Below, piece by piece: positions 17,756 through 25,948 of a stretch of 64,000 nt of DNA. Under the pieces are notes generated by a model. The model made no database searches. It was not told where the DNA came from and saw nothing but the letters and a program-made list of their open reading frames with translations. The stretch is from Lewinellaceae bacterium (GTDB taxonomy: Bacteria > Bacteroidota > Bacteroidia > Chitinophagales > Saprospiraceae): contig JACJYH010000006.1 in NCBI GenBank assembly GCA_020636195.1, positions 124,001 to 188,000 of the forward strand. The letters are read 5' to 3'. Numbering within the stretch: position 1 is the first letter of the stretch; the number at the start of each line of letters is the position of its first letter. A program made the position numbers and the translations under genes.

Positions 17756-19687
17756 ATGAGATTACACGAATTACATATCAACAACTTTAAGTTTTTCCCC
17801 AAGCAAGACCCAAACAGTCCTTTGCTCAAAATAGATGGGAAAAACTTATTGGTATATGGCGAAAACGGAAGTGGTAAATCCACAATTTACTGGTCAATAT
17901 ATACTTTACTCGAAAGTGCATTTAAAATCAATGAATTTGATGTACAAAAATATTTTGATCGAACAAGATCGGAATGTTTGATTAACATATTTTCTAAAAG
18001 CAATCAGTTATCTTTTATAAAAATGATATTAAAAGATGATTATGGGAACTCTACAGAATACTATTTAGATGGTAATTTACACAGCATCGTTGCCAATATG
18101 CGTAACTCTGATATACGTGAAAGTTGTATGGCATGTGATTTTATCAATTATAAAGTCCTAGCCAAGTTACACTTCACTAAATATGAAGCTGACATTGATC
18201 TATTTGAATGGTTTCAGGATGAGATTTTTCCATATTTAAGAATTCCAGATATAGATCCAATAATTAGTATTGGTGATTACTACAAAAACCTTGCAAAAGG
18301 TCCACCGCAAGTCAAAGCTTTTGATGAAATAGATAAATGGATTTATCCTAACCCTAGCATGGAAAATCATCCAAATGAAGGAGTAAGAAAAGATTTTAAG
18401 AAATATAATCAATTTCAGAAAAAAGTCAAAAATTGGAATAATCAATTCTTAAAATATATTAAACATCTTGAAGTTAATGCAAATGAAATATTAAAATCAA
18501 ATTTTGGTCATAATTTTGATTTAAAACTAAGTTTTAAAAAATTTGATCTTAAAGTCAAGGAGAAATGGGATGGGCTAATTATATCTAAGCCTCAAATATT
18601 CTTATCTATATCACGATATAATAACCTAAAAGATAGAGTCTTAAAACCAGAGTATTTTTTGAATGAAGCAAAATGGACAGCCATTGGTTTGTCTATAAAG
18701 TTTGCTATTCTTAATGACTTTCTAAGTCGTCCAGCCCAAGCGCAACTACAAGCGTTAATCATTGATGATCTGTTAGTAAGCCTAGATATGAACAATAGAG
18801 ATATTGTTCTGAATTACCTTTTAGACCATTTCGCGAATGATTATCAGATTATCATGCTCACTCATGATAGGGCACTTTATGAATTTGCAAAAAGGAAAAT
18901 AGATATAAAAGGAAAGAGCAATGAATGGATTTATCTTGAGATGTTCGAAGATTTATTATCGAAAACCCCAAAACCTTATTTCAAGCCATTAAAATCAAGC
19001 CTTCAAACGGCAACTGACTATTTCAATCAACACGATTATCCTGCCTGTGGTATTTACCTAAGAAAGCGTTTTGAAGAATTGTTGAAAAACTTATTACCTC
19101 CAAAATACCGCAAGGTGCCGTCAAAAGAAGACCCAAATGTACAGGTAGATAGGAATTTAAACGACTTAATTAATGCTTTGAAGCCATATTGCATAGAGGA
19201 AAATATTGATTACACAGATTTAGCGGAACTCAAAACTTACAAGGATGCTATTTTAAATCCACTTGCACATAATGATCTAGATGCTCCATTCTATAGAAGA
19301 GAAATAAAAATCCTCATTGAAATTCTCGAAAAACTGGAAAAAATAAAAAGAGGTCAAGTTATTCATCATCCTAATCGAAATATGAATTTCACCTTAAATA
19401 AACCAGATGGAACCTTTTTTACAGTTAGAATGAAAATAAAAGAAAGTGTGGTACTGATTGACGAAGATGGAAAACCTTTACGTATATCCGTTTTTTCAAA
19501 ATGTAAAGTATCTAGTAAATCAAACAACGGAGATACTGATAATAACGAAGAAAACTTTGATACACTGAAAGATGTATATGAGGAAATGTGCAACAGGTTT
19601 GGAATAGCTCCAGTTCAAGACATTTCAAGATGTTTTGATTATGACGGTGTGACGTTTGACCAAAAACTAATTGACTTACGAATATGA
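17756..19687 (+). CDS. SMC/RecF-like AAA ATPase of the defence operon
   Basis: A 643-residue ABC/SMC-type ATPase. Walker A is GENGSGKST at residues 35-43 after the usual N-terminal strand (LHINNFKFF), Walker B is ALIIDDLLVSLD near 335-345, and the H-loop is MLTHDRALYEF near 368. There is only a short coiled-coil-like segment, unlike Rad50. The C-terminal part (about 415-530: DYFNQHDYPACGIYLRKRFEELL ... ILNPLAHND) is helical and looks like a HEPN-type domain, though the usual Arg of RxxxxH is not evident. In this operon it probably couples target recognition to the helicase-nuclease. The start ATG is two bases after the methylase stop. Confidence 0.8.
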   Translation: MRLHELHINNFKFFPKQDPNSPLLKIDGKNLLVYGENGSGKSTIYWSIYTLLESAFKINEFDVQKYFDRTRSECLINIFSKSNQLSFIKMILKDDYGNSTEYYLDGNLHSIVANMRNSDIRESCMACDFINYKVLAKLHFTKYEADIDLFEWFQDEIFPYLRIPDIDPIISIGDYYKNLAKGPPQVKAFDEIDKWIYPNPSMENHPNEGVRKDFKKYNQFQKKVKNWNNQFLKYIKHLEVNANEILKSNFGHNFDLKLSFKKFDLKVKEKWDGLIISKPQIFLSISRYNNLKDRVLKPEYFLNEAKWTAIGLSIKFAILNDFLSRPAQAQLQALIIDDLLVSLDMNNRDIVLNYLLDHFANDYQIIMLTHDRALYEFAKRKIDIKGKSNEWIYLEMFEDLLSKTPKPYFKPLKSSLQTATDYFNQHDYPACGIYLRKRFEELLKNLLPPKYRKVPSKEDPNVQVDRNLNDLINALKPYCIEENIDYTDLAELKTYKDAILNPLAHNDLDAPFYRREIKILIEILEKLEKIKRGQVIHHPNRNMNFTLNKPDGTFFTVRMKIKESVVLIDEDGKPLRISVFSKCKVSSKSNNGDTDNNEENFDTLKDVYEEMCNRFGIAPVQDISRCFDYDGVTFDQKLIDLRI

Positions 19688-19688
19688 T

Positions 19689-19786
19689 GCCAACGCTTCA
19701 CAGCTACACACATTGCCAAACTGCACAAGCCAACGCTAAAACCCAAGCTTGGCAAAGAGTGTGTCTGTCCAGCCTAACCGTTAAAC
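19689..19786. repeat. Stem-loop element downstream of the defence operon
   Basis: The element opens with GCCAACGC (19689-19696), has imperfect complementary arms (ACACACATTGCCAA near 19706-19719, TTGGCAAAGAGTGTGT at 19749-19764), AAGCCAAC in the loop, and ends with GTTAAAC (19780-19786), which fits the integron core-site consensus GTTRRRY. Its plan matches the element at 10391-10467 in front of the operon. It begins only two bases after the ATPase stop, so it may also act as a 3' hairpin. Confidence 0.55.
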
Positions 19787-19833
19787 CGACAGACAACCAA
19801 GCGGACAAAAAAAATGCCGAACTTATAACAAAT

Positions 19834-19939
19834 TGTATGTGGCAATAGCGGGTGAAGTGGTAAATCGAAGGTCTGTGCTTCTAAGAAACTTTGTGCTAAA
19901 CGGACAGGAAAATGCATCTAATCCGCTATTGCACATACA
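19834..19939. repeat. attC-like imperfect hairpin
   Basis: TGTATGTGGCAATAGCGG (19834-19851) pairs with CCGCTATTGCACATACA (19923-19939) over 17 bases with a single unpaired G, the extrahelical-base pattern of integron attC sites. It is preceded by TTATAAC, which loosely fits the R'' core RYYYAAC. No integrase gene is in the window. The stretch from here to 20083 holds no gene. Confidence 0.55.
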
Positions 19940-20083
19940 CGCAAAACGGTGTATCCATAACCTAGAGACATGGAAATTTTTCAATTTATAATGAAATAAT
20001 TTATCAAATCAGATACAAGAAATAAGATATAATTTCATTTTTGAAATTATTTTCACTAAATTATTTTGATTATACAAGATGTT

Positions 20084-20350
20084 ATGAATGTATGGAGACG
20101 CTGGAACGATTTTTCAGGTCGATCAAGAAGAAGAGAATACTGGATGTTCTTTCTTTTTAATGTTGTAGTTGGAATGATATTGAGTTTGTTAACATCAGTA
20201 TCTGAAATATTTGGTATTCTTTATGTTGTATTTGCTATTGTAACCCTAGTGCTTTCTCTTGCCGTTGGTATAAGGCGTATGCATGATACAGGCCATAGTG
20301 GTTGGTTCATATTGGTGCCGATTTATAATCTTATTTTGGCTTACACTTAG
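20084..20350 (+). CDS. DUF805 family membrane protein, stop codon before the conserved tail
   Basis: The product has the DUF805 layout: MNVWRRWNDFSGRSRRREYWMFFLF, two membrane segments (about 16-40 and 42-62) and GIRRMHDTGHSGW. I prefer the ATG at 20084; the frame is open back to a TTG at 20066. Translation ends at TAG 20348-20350 after LILAYT. Reading through this stop in the same frame gives GERKTNKWGPDP and a TAG at 20387-20389, which is the normal DUF805 C-terminus. A single nonsense change has therefore removed about 12 residues. Function of the family is unknown. Confidence 0.75.
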   Translation: MNVWRRWNDFSGRSRRREYWMFFLFNVVVGMILSLLTSVSEIFGILYVVFAIVTLVLSLAVGIRRMHDTGHSGWFILVPIYNLILAYT

Positions 20351-20443
20351 GGAGAACGCAAAACAAATAAATGGGGACCTGATCCTTAGGGTTCTGGACT
20401 AGAAGAAATAAATGAGATAGGTCAAAATGACATGGTCTAAGGC

Positions 20444-20878
20444 CTAATTTGTGGATGTTATCTTGGCGTTGCAGGATTTACAATTTCCATTGATGATCAT
20501 CTGAGATTCTAAGGGCTCAAAACCATTTGGCATAGCAACCGAAGGTACAAAAACATGGTCTAAGCAAAAGGTATGTTGACACTTTTGACAGTGAAAGTGT
20601 ACATGTGCATCATGGTGTTTCTGGTGGTTACACTCAGATTCACAGAGTGCAAATTTTGGTTGTGATGTACCATCTATTGCTTTGTGAATCAATCCTTTGT
20701 CTTCAAAGTTCTTAATTGTTCTGTAGAGTGTAATTCTATCAGCATCCGGCAACATAGTTTCTAAATCTTGCTGTGAGAGTGCTCTTCCGGCTTCAACAAA
20801 TAACTGTAGTACATCCTTCCTGAAAGGTGTTACCTTCAGCTTATGTTCCTTTAACAGATGTTCAAATTTTTGATTCAT
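20444..20878 (-). CDS. Fur family transcriptional regulator
   Basis: This 144-residue protein is a Fur/Zur/PerR-type metal-dependent repressor. The N-terminal winged helix (about 1-80, KLKVTPFRKDVLQLF ... DRITLYRTIKNFEDKGLIHK) is followed by a dimerisation domain rich in His and Cys (CNHQKHHDAHVHFHCQKCQ) and a second Cys pair (NCKSC) near the C-terminus that would bind structural zinc. The high His content could suit Zur or Fur; the metal cannot be told from sequence. Its ATG overlaps the metG stop by four bases, so the two share a transcript, an unusual pairing without obvious functional link. Confidence 0.88.
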   Translation of the reverse strand: MNQKFEHLLKEHKLKVTPFRKDVLQLFVEAGRALSQQDLETMLPDADRITLYRTIKNFEDKGLIHKAIDGTSQPKFALCESECNHQKHHDAHVHFHCQKCQHTFCLDHVFVPSVAMPNGFEPLESQMIINGNCKSCNAKITSTN

Positions 20879-23025
20879 TGTATGGTGCTTCCATTACTAT
20901 TTGCATCCTCTGCATACACAAACGAGAGTTTTTGATCCGTTCCTTCAGCCATCAGAATCATCCCTTCAGAAGTGACGCCTCGCATAGTGCGTGGAGCTAG
21001 GTTGGCCAATAAAACCACTTTTTTGCCAATGATGTTCTGCGCATCAAATTGCTGAGCAATGCCTGAAACAACGGTACGTATTTCAACACCGATATCGACA
21101 GTTAGTTTCAGAAGCTTATCGGATTTTTCTATTTTTTCTGCCGACACAATCGTGCCTGTCCTCAAATCTAGCTTTGAAAAATCCTCATAACTTATGCTTG
21201 ATTTTATTGGTGTCAATGATTGTCCTGCTGATGCGTCTTGAGTTTGTTGTGCTTGTAAAGACTTCGACAACTTATCTATTTGCGCTTGAATTGCTACATC
21301 TTCGATCCTAGAAAAAATGTGCTCAGGTTGACTGATGACATGTCCCGATTTCAAAGGCAATTTCCCCTCTGACATTTTATTCATGAGATTCAGCAGTAAC
21401 TTATCTTCTTTTTCAAAGGATACATTCAGCAATCGTGCTATTTTATCCGAAGTAAATGGCATGAATGGCCGACATAGTACTCCAATAACGTACACATATT
21501 GCGCAGCCAAATTCATCACCGTCTTTACTTTTTCAGGATCTTCTTTGAAGGTTTTCCAAGGCTCATTAAATTGCAAAATCTGATTTCCTTGGGATGAAAT
21601 ATCCATTAAGATTTTGAGTGCGCCCCTGAAGTCATAATTTTTAATATAACTACACCATTCATCCATTTGATCAAAAAGTCGAAGAATTTCAGCTTCATGA
21701 AATGATGATTCTAGGTCTCCTTCTACGCCGATGATGTCTTGATCTTCATCAAATTTTGGTATTTTACCTTGGTAATATTTGTGAGTCAATACAACTACTC
21801 TATTCACAAAGTTGGCTAAGTTATTGACCAGTTCATTATTGACAGCATCTTGGTAGCCTTTCCATGTAAACTCGCTGTCTTTTTGCTCAGGCATATTTTT
21901 GATCAGCACATACCTAAGTTCATCTTGTTTTCCAGGCATTTCGGATAGATATTCGTGCACCCAAACAGCCCAATTTCTAGAAGTAGAAATTTTATTTCCT
22001 TCAAGATTCATAAATTGGTTTGCCGGCACATTAACAGGAAGGATATAACCTCCATGTGCTTTCAAAATTGCCGGGAAAATCAAACAATGAAAAACAATAT
22101 TATCTTTTCCAATAAAATGAATTAAACTGGTGTCATCATCTTGCCAGTATTTTTTCCAATTTTTACCTTTATCTTTTGCCCATTGTTTAGTTGCAGAGAT
22201 ATACCCGATAGGTGCATCCATCCATACATAGAGTTTTTTACCTTCATGTCCGGGTATGTGATGCGGCACATCCACACCCCATTCTAAGTCTCTCGTCATC
22301 GCTCTGGGTTGAAGTCCACCTTCAAGCCAAGATTTACACTGACCCAATACGTGGTTTTTCCAGTCTTCAGGGTCATGCAGGTGTTTGCCATCAAGATCTC
22401 CGGTTTCTATCCACTTCTTCAGCCAAGATTCATAATTGTCGAGAGGAAGGTACCAATGTTTCGTGGTTTTCAAAACAGGTTTCTCTCCTGACAAAGTAGA
22501 TTTAGGATTTATCAAGTCGGTCGGACTCAGAGAAGAACCACATTTTTCACATTGGTCACCATAAGCAGCAGGATTGCTACATTTCGGACATGTTCCCGTG
22601 ATATATCTGTCAGCTAAAAATTGTTGCGCTTTTGGGTCGTAGTATTGTTCGGATTCTTTTTCAATGAATTCACCCTTTTGATATAAATTATTAAAAAACT
22701 CCTGAGAAGTTTGGTGATGCAGTTCTGATGATGTTCTATGGTAGATGTCAAAAGATATGCCCATTTCCTGGAAAGTTTTTTCAAACAATGCATGGTATTG
22801 ATCTACAACTTCCTGAGGACTTACATTTTCTTTCAGTGCTTTGATCGTGATAGCCGCACCATGTTCGTCTGATCCGCAAATGAATGCCACATCCTTACCC
22901 ATCATCCTTAAATACCTGACAAAAATATCTGCAGATAAGTAAGCACCCGCCAAATGTCCTATATGCAAGGGGCCATTGGCATACGGCAGTGCTGAAGTCA
23001 CCATATATCGTTTGAAATAACGCAT
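20875..23025 (-). CDS. metG: Methionine-tRNA ligase
   Basis: The enzyme charges tRNA-Met in the cytoplasm. The 716-residue product has the class I HIGH motif (HIGH, residues 21-24), a zinc knuckle (CPKC ... CEKCG, about 155-172), the KMSKS equivalent KISTS near 345, an anticodon-binding helical domain, and a C-terminal tRNA-binding OB domain (about 610-716, FSKLDLRTGTIVSAEKI ... GMILMAEG). This is the long, two-part MetG of Bacteroidota and gammaproteobacteria. The Fur-family gene follows with a four-base overlap. Confidence 0.95.
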   Translation of the reverse strand: MRYFKRYMVTSALPYANGPLHIGHLAGAYLSADIFVRYLRMMGKDVAFICGSDEHGAAITIKALKENVSPQEVVDQYHALFEKTFQEMGISFDIYHRTSSELHHQTSQEFFNNLYQKGEFIEKESEQYYDPKAQQFLADRYITGTCPKCSNPAAYGDQCEKCGSSLSPTDLINPKSTLSGEKPVLKTTKHWYLPLDNYESWLKKWIETGDLDGKHLHDPEDWKNHVLGQCKSWLEGGLQPRAMTRDLEWGVDVPHHIPGHEGKKLYVWMDAPIGYISATKQWAKDKGKNWKKYWQDDDTSLIHFIGKDNIVFHCLIFPAILKAHGGYILPVNVPANQFMNLEGNKISTSRNWAVWVHEYLSEMPGKQDELRYVLIKNMPEQKDSEFTWKGYQDAVNNELVNNLANFVNRVVVLTHKYYQGKIPKFDEDQDIIGVEGDLESSFHEAEILRLFDQMDEWCSYIKNYDFRGALKILMDISSQGNQILQFNEPWKTFKEDPEKVKTVMNLAAQYVYVIGVLCRPFMPFTSDKIARLLNVSFEKEDKLLLNLMNKMSEGKLPLKSGHVISQPEHIFSRIEDVAIQAQIDKLSKSLQAQQTQDASAGQSLTPIKSSISYEDFSKLDLRTGTIVSAEKIEKSDKLLKLTVDIGVEIRTVVSGIAQQFDAQNIIGKKVVLLANLAPRTMRGVTSEGMILMAEGTDQKLSFVYAEDANSNGSTIQ

Positions 23026-23051
23026 ACTTGAGGAGTTTTTAAAACAAACCG

Positions 23052-23059
23052 CAAAGATA
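23052..23059 (-). promoter_or_regulatory. Candidate -7 promoter element for metG
   Basis: On the minus strand TATCTTTG matches TAnnTTTG, 26 bases before the metG ATG. Confidence 0.45.
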
Positions 23060-23258
23060 GGATAATATTTTTGTTTCTAAAATACAAAATTCATTGACTT
23101 TAAGCACATTGTTTAATGTAATTCAAATGATTCTAGGGTATAAATGATCTCAGTTTGAAATTCTTGAACTTTATATATTTTGATAAAAATGTTACTTTAG
23201 CGTTTAAAAGTGAATAGATTTTTGTCATCGAAAGGGTGGATATACTAAAAGCTTGAAA

Positions 23259-23738
23259 ATGGAGATAAGTAAAGCGCTCGCTGTAAGGCTTAGAGAAGTA
23301 TTTTTAGATGGGCAATGGATTGCTAATACCAATTATAAGCATCAAATTCAGGATTTGGATTGGCATAAAGCCACACAAAAAATTGGGACATTAAATTCCA
23401 TAGCTTCTCTCATATTTCATGTCAATTATTATTTGGCTGGAATATTGGAAGTTTTTAATGGTGGCGAATTATTGATTAGAGATCAATTCGCTTTTGATAT
23501 ACCACCGATTACAGGTGAAGAGGATTGGGCAAAGATGAGAAGCACATTTTTAGACAATGCTGCAATGTTCGCACAAGCAGTAATGGAAATGTCAGATGTC
23601 CAATTGGCCTCAAATTTTGTAGATGAGAAGTATGGTAGCTATGCCAGAAATATAGAAGGAGTGATTGAACATGCGTACTATCATCTCGGACAAATCGCCA
23701 TAATCAAAAAGATGCTTGAAAGTAAAAATCATCTATAG
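23259..23738 (+). CDS. DinB-like four-helix metal-binding protein
   Basis: A 159-residue protein of the DinB/YfiT superfamily. Members are four-helix bundles that bind a divalent metal through three histidines, here probably His54 (LIFHVNYYLAG), His138 and His142 (EHAYYHLGQ). The family includes bacillithiol- or mycothiol-linked transferases and damage-inducible proteins, but this one cannot be placed further. I chose the ATG at 23259; a TTG two codons earlier is in frame. Monocistronic as far as the sequence shows. Confidence 0.75.
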   Translation: MEISKALAVRLREVFLDGQWIANTNYKHQIQDLDWHKATQKIGTLNSIASLIFHVNYYLAGILEVFNGGELLIRDQFAFDIPPITGEEDWAKMRSTFLDNAAMFAQAVMEMSDVQLASNFVDEKYGSYARNIEGVIEHAYYHLGQIAIIKKMLESKNHL

Positions 23739-23756
23739 TATGTGAAGAAACAAATA

Positions 23757-23918
23757 AGAGTATGTTTAAATTTTGTTTTTGGATAATTAAATGGAATTAT
23801 TTTGAGTGAAAAAAGGCAAATTTAGCAGTCGAATTTGGGCAATTCAATGAAAAATTTAACGAATTTGAAGCTGAAATAAAACATTTTTTAGCTAAAGGAT
23901 AAATTTTAAATATACTCT
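23757..23918. repeat. MITE-like element, copy A
   Basis: A 162 bp copy with terminal inverted repeats AGAGTATGTTTAAA and TTTAAATATACTCT. Inside it, reading on the plus strand, is the end of an open frame (QFNEKFNEF ... KHFLAKG stop) that recurs in the other full-size copies. It has diverged most from the others. Confidence 0.7.
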
Positions 23919-23990
23919 AAAAGTCCAAAATCGAAATGGAAAAATATCAATATTTTCTATGGTCATTTCAATGGATTTAGTGCTGAAAAT

Positions 23991-24069
23991 TAACATGTCA
24001 GGGCCACGCCCTTAAGACTGTTTTTCGGAGCTTTCGCTCCTAGTAACATGTGAGGGCTATGCCCTTGAG
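23991..24069. repeat. Direct repeat with three small hairpins
   Basis: Two 26-base units, 23991-24016 and 24044-24069, start TAACATGTcAGGGCC and TAACATGTgAGGGCT and differ at few positions; they are 53 bases apart. Each contains a small palindrome (AGGGCcacGCCCT, AGGGCtatGCCCT), and GGAGCtttcGCTCC lies between them. The rest of 23919-24299 shows no convincing gene. Confidence 0.55.
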
Positions 24070-24299
24070 GTTTTTGTTGGGACAAAGTGTTGATGCGTGG
24101 TTGATTTTCATTAGATTTCACTTTATCTATGGTTGGAAATATAAATTTTTGTTATTGTTACGGGTATTTGTTGGATGCGATTATCAAAAATTCCACTGGA
24201 GATTTCATTTGATAGGGAGATTCAAAAGCCTTGATTTTTATCATCTTAAAAACAACTAATTGGCATTTTACAGATGAATTTTCATAAACACATCTGGGA

Positions 24300-25520
24300 T
24301 TATTGTACAACTTCCAGTTTTGTCAACACGCCAAAATGATCAGACACTACGCCGATTACCTGATTTGTAAATAGAATTTGTGACGCTTTGACATTTACTT
24401 TATCATTATTTTTGATGAAAATATAATCAATTCTTCCAGGCAAACTCCCACCGACTGTGTAATATCTTGGATCTGCCGGAATGACATTTGCATTAGGATT
24501 TTTTGCTAAAAATGCATCGATATAATCACCATTGCCTACCATAGTTGTATATCCTTCACTATATGGATAGGAACTGGTTGGGTTGCCATTGAAATCACCC
24601 GCAACTATGGTGATTGCATCTGCTGAACTTGCTTCTTTTTCTATGGCCATGGCCTTGAGTGCTTTGATTTGATTATTCTGCTCTTCATCATTGAGTGATT
24701 GCCTCCAATGCAAATGGGCTGAAAAAATATTGAATTGCCTGCCAAACTTTTGATAAGCGCCATAGATGACTTTGCGAGTTGTGATATCTTCTTTAGACGT
24801 TGATTTGGATACTATTCGTGATTCTTGTTCTAATGGTAATTCTTTGGATAATATGCAGATTCCTTCCTCATATATTTGCCACCCATAATGCGCCCAATCC
24901 CATGTTATTTCGTAATGTTTATTGTACTTTTTTTCTAATATTTCATTGATCTTCAGTGCCATATTGTCGGTTCTGATATTTCCGGAATACATAGATGCGT
25001 TTCTGTTTTGGGCACATTCTTGAAATGCAACAAAATCTATATTCAGTTTTCCTATCACATCCGCTATGATGTTGAATTTTTCATTTTGGTTGTCTTCTTG
25101 GTAGGTATGTAAATTGAGTGTCAATACTAAAAATTCATTCGTGGTTTTTGTAAAGAATTCACTTTGCACATTTGATAATGAAGTCTCAAGGAAATCAATT
25201 TTTACTTCTGCTGAATCTTTGACGACGATCCCGGAAGAATTCAATAATTGTATTTTAATGCGATACGTTCCGGGTAATGCATAGTGATGAGTTTTCTGTA
25301 ATTCTTGAAACTCATCCATGCCAAAATAGCCAATAGATTGATCTCCCCAATGTACTTCACCATTTAATATTTCATTGTTAGGATCAGAAACATTTCCGGA
25401 TAATTGGACGATCAATCCTTGTTTTTCGAGAATAAAATGCACACTGGGTTTTTCAACTTTTTGACAAGATGATACAAATGCCAAAATGCAAATACAAAAA
25501 AATATTTTGTAACGTTTCAT
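24300..25520 (-). CDS. Endonuclease/exonuclease/phosphatase lipoprotein with PKD-like domain
   Basis: The 406-residue product begins with a lipoprotein signal (FFCICILAFVSSC), continues with a PKD-like beta-sandwich (about 25-115, GEVHWGDQSIGYF ... YALPGTYRIKIQL), then an EEP superfamily domain (about 130-405). EEP landmarks are LTLNLHTYQ, DFVAFQEC (catalytic Glu), HLHWRQ, VAGDFNGNP (Asp/Asn pair) and DHFGVLTKL at the end. The family covers DNases, phosphodiesterases and sphingomyelinases; the substrate is not clear. It is a surface or periplasmic hydrolase by its signal. Confidence 0.82.
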   Translation of the reverse strand: MKRYKIFFCICILAFVSSCQKVEKPSVHFILEKQGLIVQLSGNVSDPNNEILNGEVHWGDQSIGYFGMDEFQELQKTHHYALPGTYRIKIQLLNSSGIVVKDSAEVKIDFLETSLSNVQSEFFTKTTNEFLVLTLNLHTYQEDNQNEKFNIIADVIGKLNIDFVAFQECAQNRNASMYSGNIRTDNMALKINEILEKKYNKHYEITWDWAHYGWQIYEEGICILSKELPLEQESRIVSKSTSKEDITTRKVIYGAYQKFGRQFNIFSAHLHWRQSLNDEEQNNQIKALKAMAIEKEASSADAITIVAGDFNGNPTSSYPYSEGYTTMVGNGDYIDAFLAKNPNANVIPADPRYYTVGGSLPGRIDYIFIKNNDKVNVKASQILFTNQVIGVVSDHFGVLTKLEVVQ

Positions 25521-25551
25521 GTAATTACTCGATCTATTAAAATATTATAAA

Positions 25552-25559
25552 CAAAGGTA
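25552..25559 (-). promoter_or_regulatory. Candidate -7 promoter element for the EEP lipoprotein gene
   Basis: On the minus strand TACCTTTG matches TAnnTTTG, about 31 bases before the ATG at 25520. Confidence 0.45.
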
Positions 25560-25741
25560 GAAATTCTATTTACCAAGCCCAAACTAATAGGCATCAATTA
25601 TACAATGTTGCTATGAGAAGGTATTAAAAATGATAATCGAGATGGAATCAGATTTCGATGAAGCCTTTGTAAAATCTCAGAGATTTTCGGAACTTTTCTA
25701 CCTTCAAATATTGTTATTATAGATGAGCAAAAAATATCATC

Positions 25742-25948
25742 ATGGAAGATCATTTTGTTACAGTGCGTACATATCACGATTATATCACCGCACAATTGAT
25801 ACTCAACGCATTGCATGATGCAGGAATCACCACCTTCCCACTCAGCGAAAGCAGTGCCTTACCGCCGACAGATGAATATCATATTATGGTGCCGGAGCAC
25901 GAAGTCGATAATGCCATTGATGTAATTGAGAAAAATGAAGAGTTTTAA
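25742..25948 (+). CDS. DUF2007 domain protein
   Basis: This 68-residue protein matches the small DUF2007 (putative signal-transducing) fold: FVTVRTYHDYITAQLILNAL, a ...GITTFPLSES strand, then YHIMVPEHEVDNAIDVIEK. The pattern of an N-terminal helix that selects one side and a C-terminal acidic helix is typical. Function is unknown. Its last four bases overlap the convergent SAM hydrolase gene. Confidence 0.75.
   Translation: MEDHFVTVRTYHDYITAQLILNALHDAGITTFPLSESSALPPTDEYHIMVPEHEVDNAIDVIEKNEEF

Noticed and set aside
10543..19687. BREX or DISARM system
   Set aside because: No pglZ-type phosphatase, brxL/brxC, drmA or drmB gene is present; the PLD is fused to the helicase.
19689..19786. Simple terminator of the defence operon
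   Set aside because: The hairpin has no T-run and shares its plan with an element upstream of the operon, so a plain terminator does not explain it.
10365..19946. The whole defence operon as one integron cassette
   Set aside because: GTTATCG near 10365 and TTATAAC near 19824 match only in part, and 9.5 kb is far beyond normal cassette size. I report the flanking elements but not the cassette claim.
24050..24259. 69-codon plus-strand frame after the hairpin repeats
   Set aside because: It begins within the repeat, has no family similarity that I can see, and its hydrophobic mix is what AT-rich spacer gives.
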